A stretch of DNA of 64,000 nucleotides from JALZMG01 sp963739975 (GTDB lineage: Bacteria; Actinomycetota; Acidimicrobiia; Acidimicrobiales; Ilumatobacteraceae), in assembly GCA_963739975.1 (NCBI GenBank), contig CAVUCK010000006.1, positions 43,752-107,751 on the forward strand, given 5' to 3'. Positions 16,870 through 30,307 of this stretch are shown in pieces (within the stretch, counting starts at the first letter, position 1; every line of letters begins with the position of its first letter). The notes beneath the pieces were generated by a model that saw only the letters and a program-made list of their open reading frames with translations, searched no databases and had not been told where the DNA came from. The translations under genes were made by a program, and so were the position numbers.

Positions 16870-17968
16870 GTACGTGGGCACGACGGACCAGGGCGAGGAG
16901 GTGGAGATCAACAAGCGGGCGGCCACATCCGACCTGCTCGTGTACGTCAACATCAACCTCGTCGCCATGGACGGCGGGTGGAAGTCCACGGCGACCGGGC
17001 TGGCCAGCTACCGCTCGCTGCGCCACCACCACAACCCGGCGACCATGGAGGCCAGCCACAGCTTCATGGACCAGCGCCACAGCGAGCTGCACAAGAGCAA
17101 CTGGCGGATGGGCAAGGTGCTCGTCGACGCCGGCGTCAAGGTCTTCCAGATCGAGACGACGCTGAACAACGACACGTTCCCGTCGAGCTTCGAGTTCCTG
17201 TCCAAGCGTGAGTGGGAGTGGACGGCCAAGGACCGGGCGACGTACCTCGGCACGGCCAAGTCGCTGTCGCTGGCGCCGACGCGGTTGGCCCGCAAGATCC
17301 TCCACTCGATCGAGGCGCCGCACCAGATGACCAGCGTGCAGGCGGGCGAGGTCGGCGCCGTCCACCGGGTGACGACGGAGAACGTCTACCGCCAGCAGCT
17401 CGTCGAGGTGCAGGGGCAGACCGACATCCTGACCATGGGCATCCCCTACATCTGCCCGTACAACGTGCACTCGATCATGAACCCGATCCTCGTGATGTGC
17501 ACCGGGCTGGGGTACTTCTTCAACCTCTATCGGGGCAAGCCGCTGGTGCGCGAGGGCGGGGTCGTGATCATGGCCCACCCGACGCAGCCCGACTTCAACC
17601 CGGTCCACCACCCGAGCTACATCGACTTCTACGAGGAGGTGCTGGCCGACACGACCGATCCGCACGTGATCGCCAAGCAATACGAGGAGCGCTACGCCAC
17701 CGACGACTGGTACCGCCACCTCTACCGCACCGGCAACGCCTACCACGGCGTGCACCCGTTCTACATGTGGTACTGGGGCGCCCACGGGATGGCGCACTGC
17801 GGCCGGGTGATCATCGTCGGCGGTGACGCCAAGGCCGTGCGGCGGCTCGGCTTCGTGCCCGCATCCACGCTCGACGACGCGCTGGAGATCGCCTCGGACA
17901 CCGTCGGTCGATCCCCCACCATCACCCACCTGCACACGCCGCCGCTGATGCTGGCGGACGTCAGATAG
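16763..17968 (+). CDS. LarA-like (DUF2088) protein, C-terminal piece after frameshift
   Basis: This 401-residue piece begins MTEAELRHAIGDRIYDAF, directly after the HRR of the LarA HRxxT motif in the correct frame. LarA proteins racemise or epimerise alpha-hydroxy acids using a nickel-pincer nucleotide. This branch is distant and often sits in lipid-like operons, so its substrate is unknown. Later segments include ATMEASHSFMDQRHSELHK and IPYICPYNVHSIMNP. The ATG at 16763 is internal to the original gene. It lies 7 bp from the acyltransferase gene. Genes for the cofactor (larBCE) are not in the window. Confidence 0.75.
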   Translation: MTEAELRHAIGDRIYDAFEPRGLLTQHDAEDPTALEYVGTTDQGEEVEINKRAATSDLLVYVNINLVAMDGGWKSTATGLASYRSLRHHHNPATMEASHSFMDQRHSELHKSNWRMGKVLVDAGVKVFQIETTLNNDTFPSSFEFLSKREWEWTAKDRATYLGTAKSLSLAPTRLARKILHSIEAPHQMTSVQAGEVGAVHRVTTENVYRQQLVEVQGQTDILTMGIPYICPYNVHSIMNPILVMCTGLGYFFNLYRGKPLVREGGVVIMAHPTQPDFNPVHHPSYIDFYEEVLADTTDPHVIAKQYEERYATDDWYRHLYRTGNAYHGVHPFYMWYWGAHGMAHCGRVIIVGGDAKAVRRLGFVPASTLDDALEIASDTVGRSPTITHLHTPPLMLADVR

Positions 17969-17975
17969 GCGCCCG

Positions 17976-19007
17976 ATGGAGATCCCCCGCCACACGCTGC
18001 GCCGGGCGGCCCACGCCGCAGGTCGCGTCGAGCGCGCCGTCGGTCGCGTCACGGCGCCCGGGCGCAACGTCGCCTTCCCGTACCGGCGGCCGACGGTGCC
18101 ACGCGGTGTCGAGGTGCCCGAGGAGCCACCCACACTCGGCGCCGACTACGACACGGGCTGGGCCCGCTCGCCGATCGCCAGGGCGGCGCGCGAGGTCATC
18201 GCCGAGGGACCGATGCGGATGGTCGTGCGCGGGCTGGCCGATCCGGAGGTCACCGGCACCGACCGCCTCGACGACTGGCGCCGGGCCGCCGGCCGCGACG
18301 ACGACGACGACGACGACGATCCGGCCCCGCTGATCTTCGCCCCCAACCACCACAGCCACCTGGACACGGCGCTGATGGTGCGGGCCGTGCCGTGGACCTG
18401 GCGGCGCAAGCTCGTCGTCGCTGCGGCGGCCGACTACTTCTTCGACAAGCGCTGGAAGGCGACGCTCGCCGCACTGTCGCTGAACGCCGTGCCGATCGAC
18501 CGTCAGTCGACCGGTCGGCGTTCGGCCGACCTCGTGCGCGACCTTGTCGCCGACGGGTGGAGCCTGGTCATCTACCCCGAGGGCGGCCGTTCGCCGGACG
18601 GCTGGGGCCAGGAGTTCAAGGGCGGCGCGGCGTACGTGTCGGCGCGCACGGGCGCACCGGTGGTCCCGGTGTTCATCGACGGCACCGGCTCGATCTACGG
18701 CAAGGGGATGAAGCGTCCGAAGCCGGGACGCACCCGGGTCGTGTTCGGAACGCCGCTGCGCCCGGTCGAGGGCGAGTCGACGCGACGTTTCAACGCCCGC
18801 ATCCAGACCGCCGTCACCACGCTGGCCGACGAGGCGACGACGGACTGGTGGACGGCCCGCCGGCGGGCGGCCGACGGGACCAGCCCGACGCTCGGCGGAC
18901 CGGCCTACACCGGCTGGCGTCGCCAGTGGGACCTGTCGAAGCGCCGCCGCCAGGGCATCGCTGGGTGGCGGCGCCCGCCGACCCGCACGTGGCCCGACCT
19001 GGGCTGA
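17976..19007 (+). CDS. Lysophospholipid-type acyltransferase (PlsC family)
   Basis: This 343-residue membrane-associated acyltransferase moves an acyl chain to a glycerol phosphate-like acceptor. Motif I NHHSHLD is at about residues 124-130, and motif III YPEGGRSPDGWG follows, with PVVPVFIDGTGSIYGKG as motif IV. A run of eight aspartates precedes motif I, and the C-terminus is basic and tryptophan-rich. It closes the operon with the acyl-CoA reductase, dehydrogenase and LarA-like genes, supporting a lipid-modifying pathway. ATG at 17976. Confidence 0.88.
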   Translation: MEIPRHTLRRAAHAAGRVERAVGRVTAPGRNVAFPYRRPTVPRGVEVPEEPPTLGADYDTGWARSPIARAAREVIAEGPMRMVVRGLADPEVTGTDRLDDWRRAAGRDDDDDDDDPAPLIFAPNHHSHLDTALMVRAVPWTWRRKLVVAAAADYFFDKRWKATLAALSLNAVPIDRQSTGRRSADLVRDLVADGWSLVIYPEGGRSPDGWGQEFKGGAAYVSARTGAPVVPVFIDGTGSIYGKGMKRPKPGRTRVVFGTPLRPVEGESTRRFNARIQTAVTTLADEATTDWWTARRRAADGTSPTLGGPAYTGWRRQWDLSKRRRQGIAGWRRPPTRTWPDLG

Positions 19008-19020
19008 TCCCCGTTCTGGC

Positions 19021-19076
19021 CGTCGCAATCGGCCGCTGTGAGCCGATCGCGCCGGCCAGGACCGCCGATTGCGACG
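19021..19076. terminator. Palindrome between convergent genes
   Basis: CGTCGCAATCGGC (19021-19033) and GCCGATTGCGACG (19064-19076) are perfect complements around a 30-nt loop that itself contains GC-rich arms. It fills the space between the acyltransferase stop and the LysM lipoprotein stop, so it may end both transcripts; no U-tract is present. Confidence 0.5.
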
Positions 19077-19745
19077 TCAGCCGGGCGGGACGGTCGTGCA
19101 GGTCGAGCCCGGCGGGATGACCACCGACTCGCCGGTCCGCTGGAAGTTCGAGTACTCGGCGTCCCAGCCGTTGGCCGCGGTCAGTGCTTCGAGCGTGATG
19201 TCGAAGTCCTGGGCGATCGACGTCGGGTTGTCGCCGTCCTTGACGACGTAGCTGCCGGGCGTGCACCCCACCGGCGCGCCCTCCGGCGTGGTCTCCGTCG
19301 AATCCTCGGTCGCCGGCTCGTCCGTCGCCTCGGTCTCGTCGCTGGTGGTGGTCGTCGTCGTGGCGTTCGGGTCGATGTAGAGCGCGTTCGGCGGGATGCG
19401 CACCGTGCTGCCGGCGTCCGGGAAGTCCGAGTAGTCGTCGGCCCAGCCGTTGTACTCACGCAGTTCGGACACGTCGATGTCGTACAAGTCGGCGATCAGG
19501 ATCGGGAAGTCCTCCTCGACCACGGTGTAGGTCTGCTCGGCGGGCCAGCGACCCTCGGCATCCGGGCCGGCGGCAACGGGCACGGTGCTGGTCGTCACGG
19601 CATCCCGCACCACGTAGCTCGACGGCTTGATCGTGACGGAGTTCGCCGTCGCCGGTGGTTCATCGTCGCCGCACGCCGCGGCGAGCACCACGAGTCCGAG
19701 GCTGAACGCCACGGCAGCGAGATTGCGCCCAAGTGCCGACGACAT
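19077..19745 (-). CDS. Lipoprotein with two LysM-type domains
   Basis: This 222-residue protein starts with a lipoprotein signal (LGLVVLAAACGDDE, lipobox LAAAC). It has two LysM-like domains: TYTVVEEDFPILIADLYDID..LREYNGW..VRIPP and GSYVVKDGDNPTSIAQDFD..LTAANGW..VIPPG. A Thr/Glu-rich linker joins them. LysM domains bind peptidoglycan or chitin-like glycans, so it is likely a cell-surface protein held in the membrane. ATG 19745 is preceded by TAGGCT at 8 nt, suggesting a leaderless transcript. Confidence 0.82.
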   Translation of the reverse strand: MSSALGRNLAAVAFSLGLVVLAAACGDDEPPATANSVTIKPSSYVVRDAVTTSTVPVAAGPDAEGRWPAEQTYTVVEEDFPILIADLYDIDVSELREYNGWADDYSDFPDAGSTVRIPPNALYIDPNATTTTTTSDETEATDEPATEDSTETTPEGAPVGCTPGSYVVKDGDNPTSIAQDFDITLEALTAANGWDAEYSNFQRTGESVVIPPGSTCTTVPPG

Positions 19746-19805
19746 GGCCCGGGAGCCTACGTGGCCACCACTACCAGAGGGCATCACGCCCCGAGGCCAT
19801 CAGAC

Positions 19806-21257
19806 TCAGGTGAGCGGGCGGGTGGTGGGGAGGACCGGGGACGGGAGGGTGGTCTCGCCGACGAGGTAGCGGTCCACGCCGGCGGCGCAGGAGCGGCCCT
19901 CGGCGATCGCCCACACGATCAGGCTCTGGCCCCGCCCCATGTCGCCGGTGACGAACACGCCCGGCACGTTGGTCATGAAGTCGTCGTCGCGCTGGACGTT
20001 GCCACGGGCGTCGAACTCGACGCCCAGGCGGTCCAGCCACGAGCCCTGCTCGGGCCCGACGAACCCCATCGCCAGCAGCACGAGGTCGGCCGGCAGCTCG
20101 CGCTCCGTGCCGGGGACCTTCTGGAAGCGACCGTCGACCAGCTCGACCTCGTGGATCAGAAGGGCCCGCACGTTGCCGGCGCCGTCGTCGACGAAGCGCT
20201 CGGTGTTGACGCTGTAGACCCGGTCGCCGCCCTCTTCGTGGGCCGACGACACCCGGTAGATCAGGCTCCACTGGGGCCACGGGTTGTCACCGGCGCGATC
20301 GTCGGGTGGCCGGGGCAGGATCTCGAGCTGGGTGATCGAGGCCGCCTGCTGGCGATGCGACGTGCCCAGGCAGTCCGCCCCGGTGTCGCCACCACCGATG
20401 ATCACGACGTGCTTGCCCTCGGCGCTGATCGGCGGCTCGTCGAGATCTCCCTGCTGGACCCGGTTGGCCCACGGCAGGAACTCCATCGCCTGGTGGATGC
20501 CGGCCAGCTCCCGTCCCGGCACCGGCAGGTCGCGCCACGCGGTGGCGCCGCAGGCCAGCACGATGGCGTCGTTCGACGCCAGCAGCACCTCGATGTCGAT
20601 GCCGTCGCCGACCGCTGCGCTGGTGCGGAACTCGGTGCCCTCGGCCTCCATCTGCGCCAGGCGCCGGTCGAGGTGGCGCTTCTCCATCTTGAACTCGGGG
20701 ATGCCGTAGCGCAGGAGGCCACCGATCCGGTCGGCCCGTTCGAGGACGACGACGTCGTGGCCGGCCCGGGTCAGCTGCTGGGCCACCGCCAGCCCGGCCG
20801 GTCCGGACCCGATCACGGCCACCCGCTTGCCGGTTCGCACCGACGGGATCTGGGGGGTGACCCAGCCCTCGTCCCACGCCCGGTCGATGATCTCCACCTC
20901 GACCTGCTTGATCGTCACCGGGTCGGCGTTGATCCCGAGCACGCACGACGCCTCGCACGGCGCCGGGCACAGCCGCCCGGTGAACTCGGGGAAGTTGTTC
21001 GTGGCGTGCAGGCGGTCGATGGCGTCACGCCAATGGTCGCGGTAGACGAGGTCGTTCCAGTCGGGGATCAGGTTCCCGAGCGGGCACCCGTTGTTGCAGA
21101 ACGGGATGCCGCAGTCCATGCACCTCCCGGCCTGCTGCTGCGCGGCCTCGGCCGGGAAGTCCTCGTAGACCTCCTTCCAGTCGAGCAGCCGCACCGGCAC
21201 CGGCCGGCGGGTCGGCAAGGCGCGCTCCCACTTGAGGAACCCGGTCGCTTCACCCAC
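19806..21257 (-). CDS. gltD: Glutamate synthase small subunit
   Basis: This 483-residue subunit passes electrons from NADPH through FAD and Fe-S clusters to GltB. The N-terminal cysteine motifs CMDCGIPFCNNGCPLGN and CPAPCEASCVLGIN bind 4Fe-4S clusters. FAD-binding GSGPAGLAVAQQL and NADPH-binding GGGDTGADCLG follow, and GVFVTGDMGRGQSLIVWAI ends the FAD site. It lies just downstream of gltB on the same strand and is probably cotranscribed. It starts with GTG at 21257. Confidence 0.96.
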   Translation of the reverse strand: MGEATGFLKWERALPTRRPVPVRLLDWKEVYEDFPAEAAQQQAGRCMDCGIPFCNNGCPLGNLIPDWNDLVYRDHWRDAIDRLHATNNFPEFTGRLCPAPCEASCVLGINADPVTIKQVEVEIIDRAWDEGWVTPQIPSVRTGKRVAVIGSGPAGLAVAQQLTRAGHDVVVLERADRIGGLLRYGIPEFKMEKRHLDRRLAQMEAEGTEFRTSAAVGDGIDIEVLLASNDAIVLACGATAWRDLPVPGRELAGIHQAMEFLPWANRVQQGDLDEPPISAEGKHVVIIGGGDTGADCLGTSHRQQAASITQLEILPRPPDDRAGDNPWPQWSLIYRVSSAHEEGGDRVYSVNTERFVDDGAGNVRALLIHEVELVDGRFQKVPGTERELPADLVLLAMGFVGPEQGSWLDRLGVEFDARGNVQRDDDFMTNVPGVFVTGDMGRGQSLIVWAIAEGRSCAAGVDRYLVGETTLPSPVLPTTRPLT

Positions 21258-21269
21258 GAGCCCACCTCA

Positions 21270-21348
21270 CATCTGGGCGCGCAGGTTCTCGATTTCGAGA
21301 ACCTGCGCGCCCAGATGGGGGTTTGAGAACGTCCGCGCCCAGATGGGT
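21270..21348. repeat. 23-bp perfect palindrome plus third partial arm in gltB-gltD gap
   Basis: Arms at 21270-21292 and 21295-21317 (starting CATCTGGGCGCGCAGG) are perfect complements with a 2-nt spacer. A third, diverged arm ending CGCGCCCAGATGGG follows at about 21325-21346. The structure sits in the 95-bp space between gltB and gltD of the same operon, where it could trim or stabilise the mRNA and set the ratio of the two subunits. Confidence 0.8.
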
Positions 21349-21352
21349 GGGG

Positions 21353-25918
<4,566 letters not shown>

Positions 25919-26050
25919 CCACAGAAGTCGGGATCGGCTTGGGTGGACGTCCGGGACGACGCTGGCCCGAACGGTCTCGCCACTCTAGAGGTCGCCCAGG
26001 TCCGGTGGAAACGACGATCTGATGACACGCCCCGGGCGATCGACCGGCCC

Positions 26051-27097
26051 GTGGGCGATGGCACACTTGCGCTCACGAAGGCGAGGACCCACCCGGTCGA
26101 CCGCGACAGCATCGACCAGCGGCTGCACGACTCCGTGGCGCGCGCCGTCCCCGTGCCGCTCGACCGGCGGGCGGACCGGCCGCCCCACCGGCGGCGCAAC
26201 GCTGCGCTCGTCGTCGGCGCGATCGTGGTGGGCTCAGCGGTCGCCGCGCTGGTCGTGGCGGTGGCGATCGACGGTCGTCCGGACGAGGCCGCGCCGACCC
26301 CGACGGCGAGCCTGCCAGCCCGGCCCGTGCTCGTCGCCTACGACTTCGACGGCGATGGTGGCAACTGCATCGAGCTGGCCGGCGCGCCCGGCGCCCCTCC
26401 CGCCGCACGCGGCTGCGCGTCAGGGAGCCAGCTGCGCTCGGGTCGACCGCTCGTCGTGTGGACCGGCGACACGTCGAGCCCGGCCGTGTCCGCGCTGACG
26501 GGCGCACCGGCGGTCGAGGTCCGATCGTGCCTGGAGGCGACGGCCCACCCGGCGGTCGTCGATCCGGTGGTCTGCGGACCCCGCCCGCTCGTCGGGGTGC
26601 TGCCGGCGAACACGTGGGGAGCGGTCGAGTGGTCGGTGCGCGACGCCAACGGATCCACCGTTGCCCTCACGCCGATCGACGTGGACGGTGACGTCCTGGT
26701 GTTCGAGCTGCCACCCTCCGGCGGTGCGCGCTGCGTGCTGATCGCCAGCCATCGGGCCGATGGCGACTGGAGCGAGGCGTGCGCGACCTCGGCGGCGGCC
26801 ACCGCGCTGACCGCGGTCGGGGGTCGCCCGGCGGGCGTCGACGTGAGGATGGGCTCGGTCGAGGTTCTCGACGCATCCGCCATCGGGCAGCTCGGCTGCG
26901 TCGATCTCGACGACCTGCTCCGGCGGGCCGGAGCGCTCGGAGGCGTGACGCTCGAGGTGCGCTGCGAGGGCGACCGCGCCGTGGCCGTGCAGGGCGAGGC
27001 CGTGCTGGAGCACGACCGGCCCGGCCAGCTCCAGGTGATCCTGGAGCGCGCCGGCGAGCGCTGGTTCGTCGTCGCCGACGGTCCGCCGGGCGGCTGA
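26051..27097 (+). CDS. Membrane-anchored hypothetical protein
   Basis: This protein of about 348 residues has a short charged N-terminus (DQRLHDSVARAVPVPLDRRA), one transmembrane segment near residues 55-78 (AALVVGAIVVGSAVAALVVAV) and a large outside domain with several cysteines in pairs. The layout resembles an anti-sigma-like or sensor membrane protein, but no domain is recognised. GTG at 26051 is my choice; the frame stays open far upstream as antisense to gltB, so the start is uncertain. It converges on the crotonase gene with a 3-bp gap. Confidence 0.6.
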   Translation: MGDGTLALTKARTHPVDRDSIDQRLHDSVARAVPVPLDRRADRPPHRRRNAALVVGAIVVGSAVAALVVAVAIDGRPDEAAPTPTASLPARPVLVAYDFDGDGGNCIELAGAPGAPPAARGCASGSQLRSGRPLVVWTGDTSSPAVSALTGAPAVEVRSCLEATAHPAVVDPVVCGPRPLVGVLPANTWGAVEWSVRDANGSTVALTPIDVDGDVLVFELPPSGGARCVLIASHRADGDWSEACATSAAATALTAVGGRPAGVDVRMGSVEVLDASAIGQLGCVDLDDLLRRAGALGGVTLEVRCEGDRAVAVQGEAVLEHDRPGQLQVILERAGERWFVVADGPPGG

Positions 27098-27100
27098 TGC

Positions 27101-27916
27101 TCAGGCGTCGGTGAAGCTCGGGGCGCGCTTGTCCATGTTGGCCATCACGGCCTCGATCTGGTTGGGGGTGCCGATCTGGGCGCGGATCGTGTCGCGCTCG
27201 GCGGCGAACTGCTCGGCGGCGCCGGCCGTGAACAGCCGGTTGAACAGCGCCTTGCTGCCGCGCACGGCCCCCGGGCTGCGCTGGGCGATCTCGGTGGCCA
27301 GGATCATGGCGTCCTGGTGGGGCGTCTCGCTGACCCGGGTTGCCAGGCCAAGCGCCGCGGCCTCGGTGCCGTTGACCACCCGGGCGGTGTACGTCAGCTC
27401 GCGGGCGATGTCCTGACGGACCAGCTTGGAGAGGACGAACGTCCCGGTCATGTCGGGCACGAGGCCCCAGTGCACCTCGCGCACCGACAACTGGGTGTTC
27501 GGGTGGACGATGCGGATGTCCGCCCCCAGCGCGATCTGCAACCCGCCGCCGAGCGCGTGGCCGTGGACGGCGGCGATCACCGGCACGGGCACCTCCTGCC
27601 ACACCCACGCCGTCTGCTGGCCGAGGTGGGTGATCCTGCCTTCGTCGATCCGGCCCGGGTCGCCGCTGCGCGCGGACCCGACGGCGCCGCCGCCGCCGGC
27701 CATCGACTGGAACGACGAGAAGTCCAGCCCGGCGCAGAACGACGGCCCCTCGCCGGACAGCACGACCGCCCGCACCCCCGACTCGGTGGTCAGGCGCTGA
27801 CCGACCTCGGCGAGGGCCACGAACATGTCCCCGTCCAGCGCGTTGCGCTTGTCGGCGCGGTTGAGCCGGACGTCGGCGACGCCGTCGGCAACGGACACGG
27901 TCACACGGTCACTCAT
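27101..27916 (-). CDS. Enoyl-CoA hydratase/isomerase (crotonase) family
   Basis: This 271-residue crotonase fold protein has the oxyanion-hole segments GPSFCAGLDFSSF and HGHALGGGLQIALGADIRI. These enzymes hydrate or isomerise enoyl-CoA esters. A glycine-rich insert (SMAGGGGAVGSARSG) follows the first oxyanion segment. Residues in the second half (REVHWGLVPDMTGTF) are typical of the EchA subfamily. ATG at 27916 gives MSDRVTVSVADGVADVRLN. It is divergent from a nitroreductase. Confidence 0.92.
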   Translation of the reverse strand: MSDRVTVSVADGVADVRLNRADKRNALDGDMFVALAEVGQRLTTESGVRAVVLSGEGPSFCAGLDFSSFQSMAGGGGAVGSARSGDPGRIDEGRITHLGQQTAWVWQEVPVPVIAAVHGHALGGGLQIALGADIRIVHPNTQLSVREVHWGLVPDMTGTFVLSKLVRQDIARELTYTARVVNGTEAAALGLATRVSETPHQDAMILATEIAQRSPGAVRGSKALFNRLFTAGAAEQFAAERDTIRAQIGTPNQIEAVMANMDKRAPSFTDA

Positions 27917-27978
27917 GAGTTCATCCTCGCCGCCGCCGTGTCGACAGGGCGACTCCGGTGCGGGCACACTCCCCTGCC

Positions 27979-28626
27979 ATGAACCTGAACCTGACGGCCG
28001 ACGAAGTGCTGACCACCACCCGTTCGGTGCGCAAGCGCCTCGACTTCGACCGTCCGGTGGAGCGGGAGATCGTCGAGGAGTGCCTGAACATCGCCATGCA
28101 GGCCCCGACCGGCTCGAACCGCCAGGGGTGGCACTGGGTCGTCGTCGAAGACGCCGCCAAGAAGCAGGCGATCGCCGACGTCTACCGCGCCAACTTCGAG
28201 GAGTACCGCCAGATGCCCGGCGCCGAGTACGCCGACGGCGACTCCCGGGCCGAGCGCCAGGACATGATCCGCGATTCGGCCGGATACCTGTCGGACAACT
28301 TCCACCGCGTGCCGATGATGCTGATCCCGGTGATCTGGGGGCGCCTGGAGGGGGCGTCGGTGGTCCAGGGAGCGGGGGCGTGGGGGTCGATCCTCCCCGC
28401 CGTGTGGAGCTTCATGCTCGCCCTGCGCGAGCGGGCCATGGGCTCGGCGTGGACGACGATCCACCTCATCGGCGACGGCGAGCGGCAGGTCGCCGAGCTG
28501 CTCGGCATCCCCTACGACACGACCAGCCAGGCCGGCCTGTTCCCCATCGCCTACACGCTCGGCACCGACTTCAAGCTGGCCAAGCGGGAACCCCTCGAGA
28601 AGGTCCTGCACTGGGACGTCTGGTGA
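27979..28626 (+). CDS. Nitroreductase family protein
   Basis: This 215-residue FMN-dependent oxidoreductase has the N-terminal RSVRKRLDFDRPV arm that touches FMN phosphate, QAPTGSNRQGWHWVVV, and a WSFMLALRERAMGSAWTT helix. Family members reduce nitro groups, quinones or similar with NAD(P)H. The ATG at 27979 has CACACT 8 nt upstream. A REP-like repeat begins right after its stop. Confidence 0.9.
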   Translation: MNLNLTADEVLTTTRSVRKRLDFDRPVEREIVEECLNIAMQAPTGSNRQGWHWVVVEDAAKKQAIADVYRANFEEYRQMPGAEYADGDSRAERQDMIRDSAGYLSDNFHRVPMMLIPVIWGRLEGASVVQGAGAWGSILPAVWSFMLALRERAMGSAWTTIHLIGDGERQVAELLGIPYDTTSQAGLFPIAYTLGTDFKLAKREPLEKVLHWDVW

Positions 28627-28750
28627 CGCTCGCTTCGCTCCTTCGAGCTGCGGCGACGAACTTCCGGCAACTCGCTTCGCTCGTGGAGCCGGGCAAGGCC
28701 GGCCTCGTGGCGAGTGCGCGCTGCGACAGGGGCCAAAGCGTCCATTGAGG
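28627..28750. repeat. REP-like intergenic repeat (diverged copy D)
   Basis: Right after the nitroreductase stop lies a stretch built from CGCTCGCTTCGCT units, CCGGGCAAGGCCGGCCT and a ..GCGCGCTGCG.. segment. It shares these blocks with the stretches after the stops at 31594, 38720 and 44908. It separates convergent genes and holds no plausible ORF. Confidence 0.5.
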
Positions 28751-30307
28751 TCAGGCGGCGTGGCGCCGTCGCCTGACCAGCGAACGCACGAGCAGCACCA
28801 GCCCCACGAGCACGGCGACCGCGACCGCGCCGGCGACGACCAGCACGATCTCGACGAGCTCGGTCGTCTGCTGCTCGTCCAGGTTGCGGACGATCCCGTC
28901 GACCTCGACGATGCGCAGGCCCGACAGGGTCGCCGTGGCACCGTCGCCTCCACCGGTCAGGGCCACGGTCAGGGTGTGCTCGCCGGGCTGCAGGTCCCAC
29001 AGCAGCACCATCGAGCCCGGGTCGCCGGTGCCGGCAGCGGGTCCGACCGCGGTGTAGCGCAACCGCCCGTCGACGGCCACCTCGAGCGATGCGTCCTGCG
29101 CCGCGCCGTCGAAGGCGACATCGAACTCGAGCAGCAGCGAGTCCTCGGTCGTCGGCAGATCGACCGCCACGAGGTCGGCCGGCGCACCGACCGTGAGCGC
29201 CGAGCCGCCGGTGGCCAGCTCCAACGGGACGGCCGGCCAGAGCAGGTCGGCGGCGACGTCGGCCGACGGCACGCCCTCGACCTCGGTCAACGCCAGTGGA
29301 CTGGCGGCGTCTCGTGCGGCGTAGTAGGCGCCGACGGCCGCCGGATCACCGCCGAGCAGCGGCGACCACCACGGGCCCGTCGGCGCCAGGCCCGGCCCCG
29401 CCTCCAGCGTCTCCCGGTACCAGACCAGCGGGTACTGGTGGCGCACGGTGAACCCGCCGTCGGGTGGGTGCAGCTGGGTGTCGACGACGAGCTCGAGCCC
29501 GGGCAGGTCGCCGTAGCGAATGCCCACCTCGGAGATGTAGTTGTCGACGAAGGTCGACCCCGGCGAGCGGCCGATGTCGAGGCGCGGCAGCTTGTAGCGC
29601 AAGTCGTTGGCGGCGCCGCCGAGGCGTACGAGCTCGTCGTCGGGTGAGTCCATCAACGTCAGCTGGCGCAGCGGCGCCTCGACGGCGAGCGCCGCGGTCG
29701 ACACGATGCTCGACCCGAAGCTGTGCCCGATCAGGTGCAGCTCGCCGTCCCAACCCTCGCTCAACGCTTGGTCGAGCGCGATGGCGAGGCGGTGCCCATT
29801 GATCTCCGTGGCGTCCTCGCCCCGACGGGCGTCGAACGGGTCGAACGGTGTCGCCGACTGGTCGATCCAGCTGAACACCATGACGGTGGCGTCCGGCTCG
29901 GCGGTGGCAAGCGCCTCGGCCATCGGGCCGATCGTCTCGAGCGGTGATCCGAGCTCGGGATCGACGAGGGCCGGGTCCCACACGGTGACGAGCGACGAGC
30001 TGGCGGCCTGCAGCTCGGCATAGCGCTCCTGGTAGCCGGGCTCCCAGCCATGGGAGATCACGATGACCTGGTCGGTGTCCACGGACCTGGCGCCGACACC
30101 GACGTACGACGTGCCGTCCCAGCGCCCGAGCCGCTCGAGCGGCGCGTACGGGCTGGCGTCCTCGAGCCCGGCGACGATGGTGGCCGCATCTGCGCCGGGC
30201 GGCGGCTCCTCGGCTGCGTCGACGGAGCCGACGACGGCCATGCCGGCGCCACCGACCGCAAGGGCGACGGTCATGACCACGGCCCGCCCGCGGGGCTCAG
30301 CGATCAC
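28751..30307 (-). CDS. Secreted, membrane-anchored alpha/beta-hydrolase
   Basis: This 518-residue protein has an N-terminal signal segment (MTVALAVGGAGMAVVGSVDAA), then a lipase-like domain with VIVISHGW and the nucleophile elbow HLIGHSFGSS. A beta-sandwich-like region follows, and a C-terminal transmembrane helix (EIVLVVAGAVAVAVLVGLVL) with an RRRRH tail anchors it outside the cell. The substrate is unknown; esters or lipids are likely. Its GTG start overlaps the end of the TetR gene by 4 bp, so the pair is one operon and the regulator probably senses a related compound. Confidence 0.75.
   Translation of the reverse strand: MIAEPRGRAVVMTVALAVGGAGMAVVGSVDAAEEPPPGADAATIVAGLEDASPYAPLERLGRWDGTSYVGVGARSVDTDQVIVISHGWEPGYQERYAELQAASSSLVTVWDPALVDPELGSPLETIGPMAEALATAEPDATVMVFSWIDQSATPFDPFDARRGEDATEINGHRLAIALDQALSEGWDGELHLIGHSFGSSIVSTAALAVEAPLRQLTLMDSPDDELVRLGGAANDLRYKLPRLDIGRSPGSTFVDNYISEVGIRYGDLPGLELVVDTQLHPPDGGFTVRHQYPLVWYRETLEAGPGLAPTGPWWSPLLGGDPAAVGAYYAARDAASPLALTEVEGVPSADVAADLLWPAVPLELATGGSALTVGAPADLVAVDLPTTEDSLLLEFDVAFDGAAQDASLEVAVDGRLRYTAVGPAAGTGDPGSMVLLWDLQPGEHTLTVALTGGGDGATATLSGLRIVEVDGIVRNLDEQQTTELVEIVLVVAGAVAVAVLVGLVLLVRSLVRRRRHAA

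Noticed and set aside
18298..18321. Run of eight GAC codons as a possible phase-variable repeat
   Set aside because: The change of copies would stay in frame (3-bp units), so it cannot switch the gene off; it is simply an Asp-rich loop.
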